Assembly: GCA_027449725.1 (NCBI GenBank)
Contig: DAIDLB010000053.1
Location: 1 to 7,103 of the forward strand
Length of the DNA: 7,103 nt
Reading direction: 5' to 3'
DNA from: Chlamydiota bacterium
GTDB taxonomy: Bacteria; Chlamydiota; Chlamydiia; Chlamydiales; SM23-39
The notes under the pieces were generated by a model, which worked only from the letters and a program-made list of their open reading frames with translations, was not told where the DNA came from and did no database searches. The translations under genes and the position numbers were made by a program. Shown in pieces: positions 6,252-7,103 of this stretch (position 1 is the first letter of the stretch; each line of letters begins with the position of its first letter).

Positions 6252-6255
6252 TATT

Positions 6256-6504
6256 ATGTTTTTGTCGCCGGTGAGGGGGTCTGTTGATCTTGATTGGTCT
6301 GAAGGACTAGAAACGGACGATTCTTTTTTTGATTCTATGGCTAAGACGTCTGAAGCCGCGCATGCCGCATTCCCAAGCAATAAACCTGAGTTTCAGGTTC
6401 CCGATGTTTTTTATGAATTTGATCCTCAAAGGCATGTGAAAAACATCAGGCCTTTAAAACAGAAAGCCGACGTCTCTTGGGATTCCCTGCCGGCAAAATT
6501 ATAA
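6256..6504 (+). CDS. Small protein of unknown function (82 aa)
   Basis: I do not recognise this protein. It has 82 residues, no membrane segment, and no cysteine or other obvious catalytic motif. The first half is acidic (DLDWSEGLETDDSFFDS, residues 11-27); the second half mixes aromatic and basic residues (VFYEFDPQRHVKNIRPLKQK, about 51-70). It is supported by a consensus AGGAGG and a well-spaced promoter-like pair. It is transcribed divergently from the putative effector operon and shares its control region. It ends four bases before the end of the helicase gene on the other strand, with no terminator between them. The N-terminal 'LD...G...S-F-x-S...A-x-T-S' pattern faintly resembles residues 17-39 of the 307-aa paralogue, which might mean a shared secretion signal or a degenerate family member. 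It could equally be a chaperone, a small effector or unrelated. Confidence 0.65.
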   Translation: MFLSPVRGSVDLDWSEGLETDDSFFDSMAKTSEAAHAAFPSNKPEFQVPDVFYEFDPQRHVKNIRPLKQKADVSWDSLPAKL

Positions 6505-6508
6505 GCTC

Positions 6509-7103
6509 TCAATAGGCGTGGCTGTCGGAGAGCTGTAATTTGGCATATTTCGCCACCAGCGAACGAACTCCTCCGCCCTCGAACCGCACCTCATAGGTAA
6601 GTCCAAAAGAGGTGTGGTAGCTTTTCAATACAACCCCTGCTCCAAACTCTTTATGGTAGACCTTCTCTCCCGGTGAAAACCCTTCCGGGTCGTCAGAAGA
6701 GGGGGCTTCTTCTTCGATCTGCACGGGGTTGTAGTTGCGGAGGAAGCGGGCGGGGACTTCCCGTAGAAAACGGGATGGCCGCATGAGCTTGGGGCCTCCC
6801 CACATGTAGCGGTAGGTAGCTGAGGTGAGGTAGAGGATTCTCTTGGCCCGCGTCATCCCCACATAGCAAAGCCGCCGCTCTTCTTCGATCGCTTCCGGTT
6901 TGTCCTGGGAATTGATGTGCGGGAAGAGGTCTTCTTCAAGACCCACGAGAAAGACGAGGGAAAATTCAAGCCCTTTGCTATTGTGGAGGGTCATGAGACG
7001 CACTTTGGGGAGCTCGCTATTTTCTTTTACATTGGTGCGGAGCGATAGCTCCTCTAAAAAGGCTTGCAAGGTGGGAGCTTCTCTCTCATCTTCCCATTCG
7101 ACG
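6509..7103 (-). CDS. uvrD: UvrD/PcrA-type ATP-dependent DNA helicase, C-terminal part (cut by window edge)
   Basis: This is the C-terminal 197 residues of a superfamily 1A 3'-5' DNA helicase used in nucleotide-excision and mismatch repair and in clearing replication forks. The frame stays open to the window edge (VEWEDEREAPT precedes LQAFLEEL), so the real start is outside. A TTG at 7069 is an internal Leu codon, not a start. Helicase motif V/Va is visible in LMTLHNSKGLEF, and motif VI in EEERRLCYVGMTRAKR, whose arginines contact ATP. The PSRFLREVP segment follows, then an acidic linker. The C-terminal Tudor-like domain, typical of PcrA/UvrD and used to contact RNA polymerase, is seen as GEKVYHKEFGAGVV...YEVRFEGGGVRSL. 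The stop lies four bases from the stop of the convergent 82-aa gene. The HNSKGLEF and MRPSRFLRE variants are what I associate with chlamydial UvrD, the main taxonomic hint here. The pcrA name would be equally valid. Confidence 0.93.
   Translation of the reverse strand, partial: VEWEDEREAPTLQAFLEELSLRTNVKENSELPKVRLMTLHNSKGLEFSLVFLVGLEEDLFPHINSQDKPEAIEEERRLCYVGMTRAKRILYLTSATYRYMWGGPKLMRPSRFLREVPARFLRNYNPVQIEEEAPSSDDPEGFSPGEKVYHKEFGAGVVLKSYHTSFGLTYEVRFEGGGVRSLVAKYAKLQLSDSHAY

Noticed and set aside
7067..7069. TTG as the start of the helicase gene
   Set aside because: The frame continues upstream to the window edge with sequence (VEWEDE then LQAFLEEL) that belongs to UvrD/PcrA, so this is an internal leucine.

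Overview
The window looks like a piece of chromosome from an intracellular or host-associated bacterium. My best inference is an environmental (Chlamydia-like) member of the Chlamydiae, or another amoeba-associated bacterium. The reasons are the chlamydial flavour of the UvrD/PcrA C-terminus (HNSKGLEF, MRPSRFLRE), a Gram-negative type GT9 glycosyltransferase, and a cluster of genes that look like secreted cysteine-protease effectors. This is recognition from memory, not a search, and the genus is not determined. No rRNA, tRNA, CRISPR array, transposase or integrase is visible, and no gene-free stretch exceeds about 220 bases.

Layout, left to right. Bases 1-218 carry no gene but hold a large nested palindrome (53-199) ending just before the Shine-Dalgarno sequence of the first gene. 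A 14-helix DHA2-type MFS drug/proton antiporter (219-1631) is followed, 60 bases later on the same strand, by a family 9 glycosyltransferase (1692-2639). The two look relatively GC-rich and housekeeping/accessory in nature.

The centre (2629-6059, all on the minus strand) is an apparent three-gene transcription unit, read right to left: a 499-aa protein, then a 307-aa protein 26 bases later, then a 299-aa protein 81 bases after that. The last two are diverged tandem paralogues. All three lack membrane segments and each carries an ordered Cys-His-Asp set in contexts typical of papain-like or transglutaminase-like folds. In the paralogue pair, the motifs and the 15-residue His-Asp spacing resemble the YopT/AvrPphB (peptidase C58) effector family. 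In the 499-aa protein the triad is compact (Cys378-His411-Asp436) and sits behind a long helical region. I infer host-directed, possibly secreted, effectors. A 13-bp perfect inverted repeat covers the start codon of the last gene.

A 196-bp AT-rich divergent intergenic region (6060-6255) holds plausible promoters in both directions and an operator-like dyad. From it a small 82-aa protein of unknown function (6256-6504) is read rightward with a perfect Shine-Dalgarno. The right edge (6509-7103, minus) is the C-terminal part of a UvrD/PcrA helicase whose start lies outside the window.

The most interesting content is the three-gene putative protease/effector cluster with its control region. It sits between ordinary genes and appears more AT-rich than the transporter on its left.
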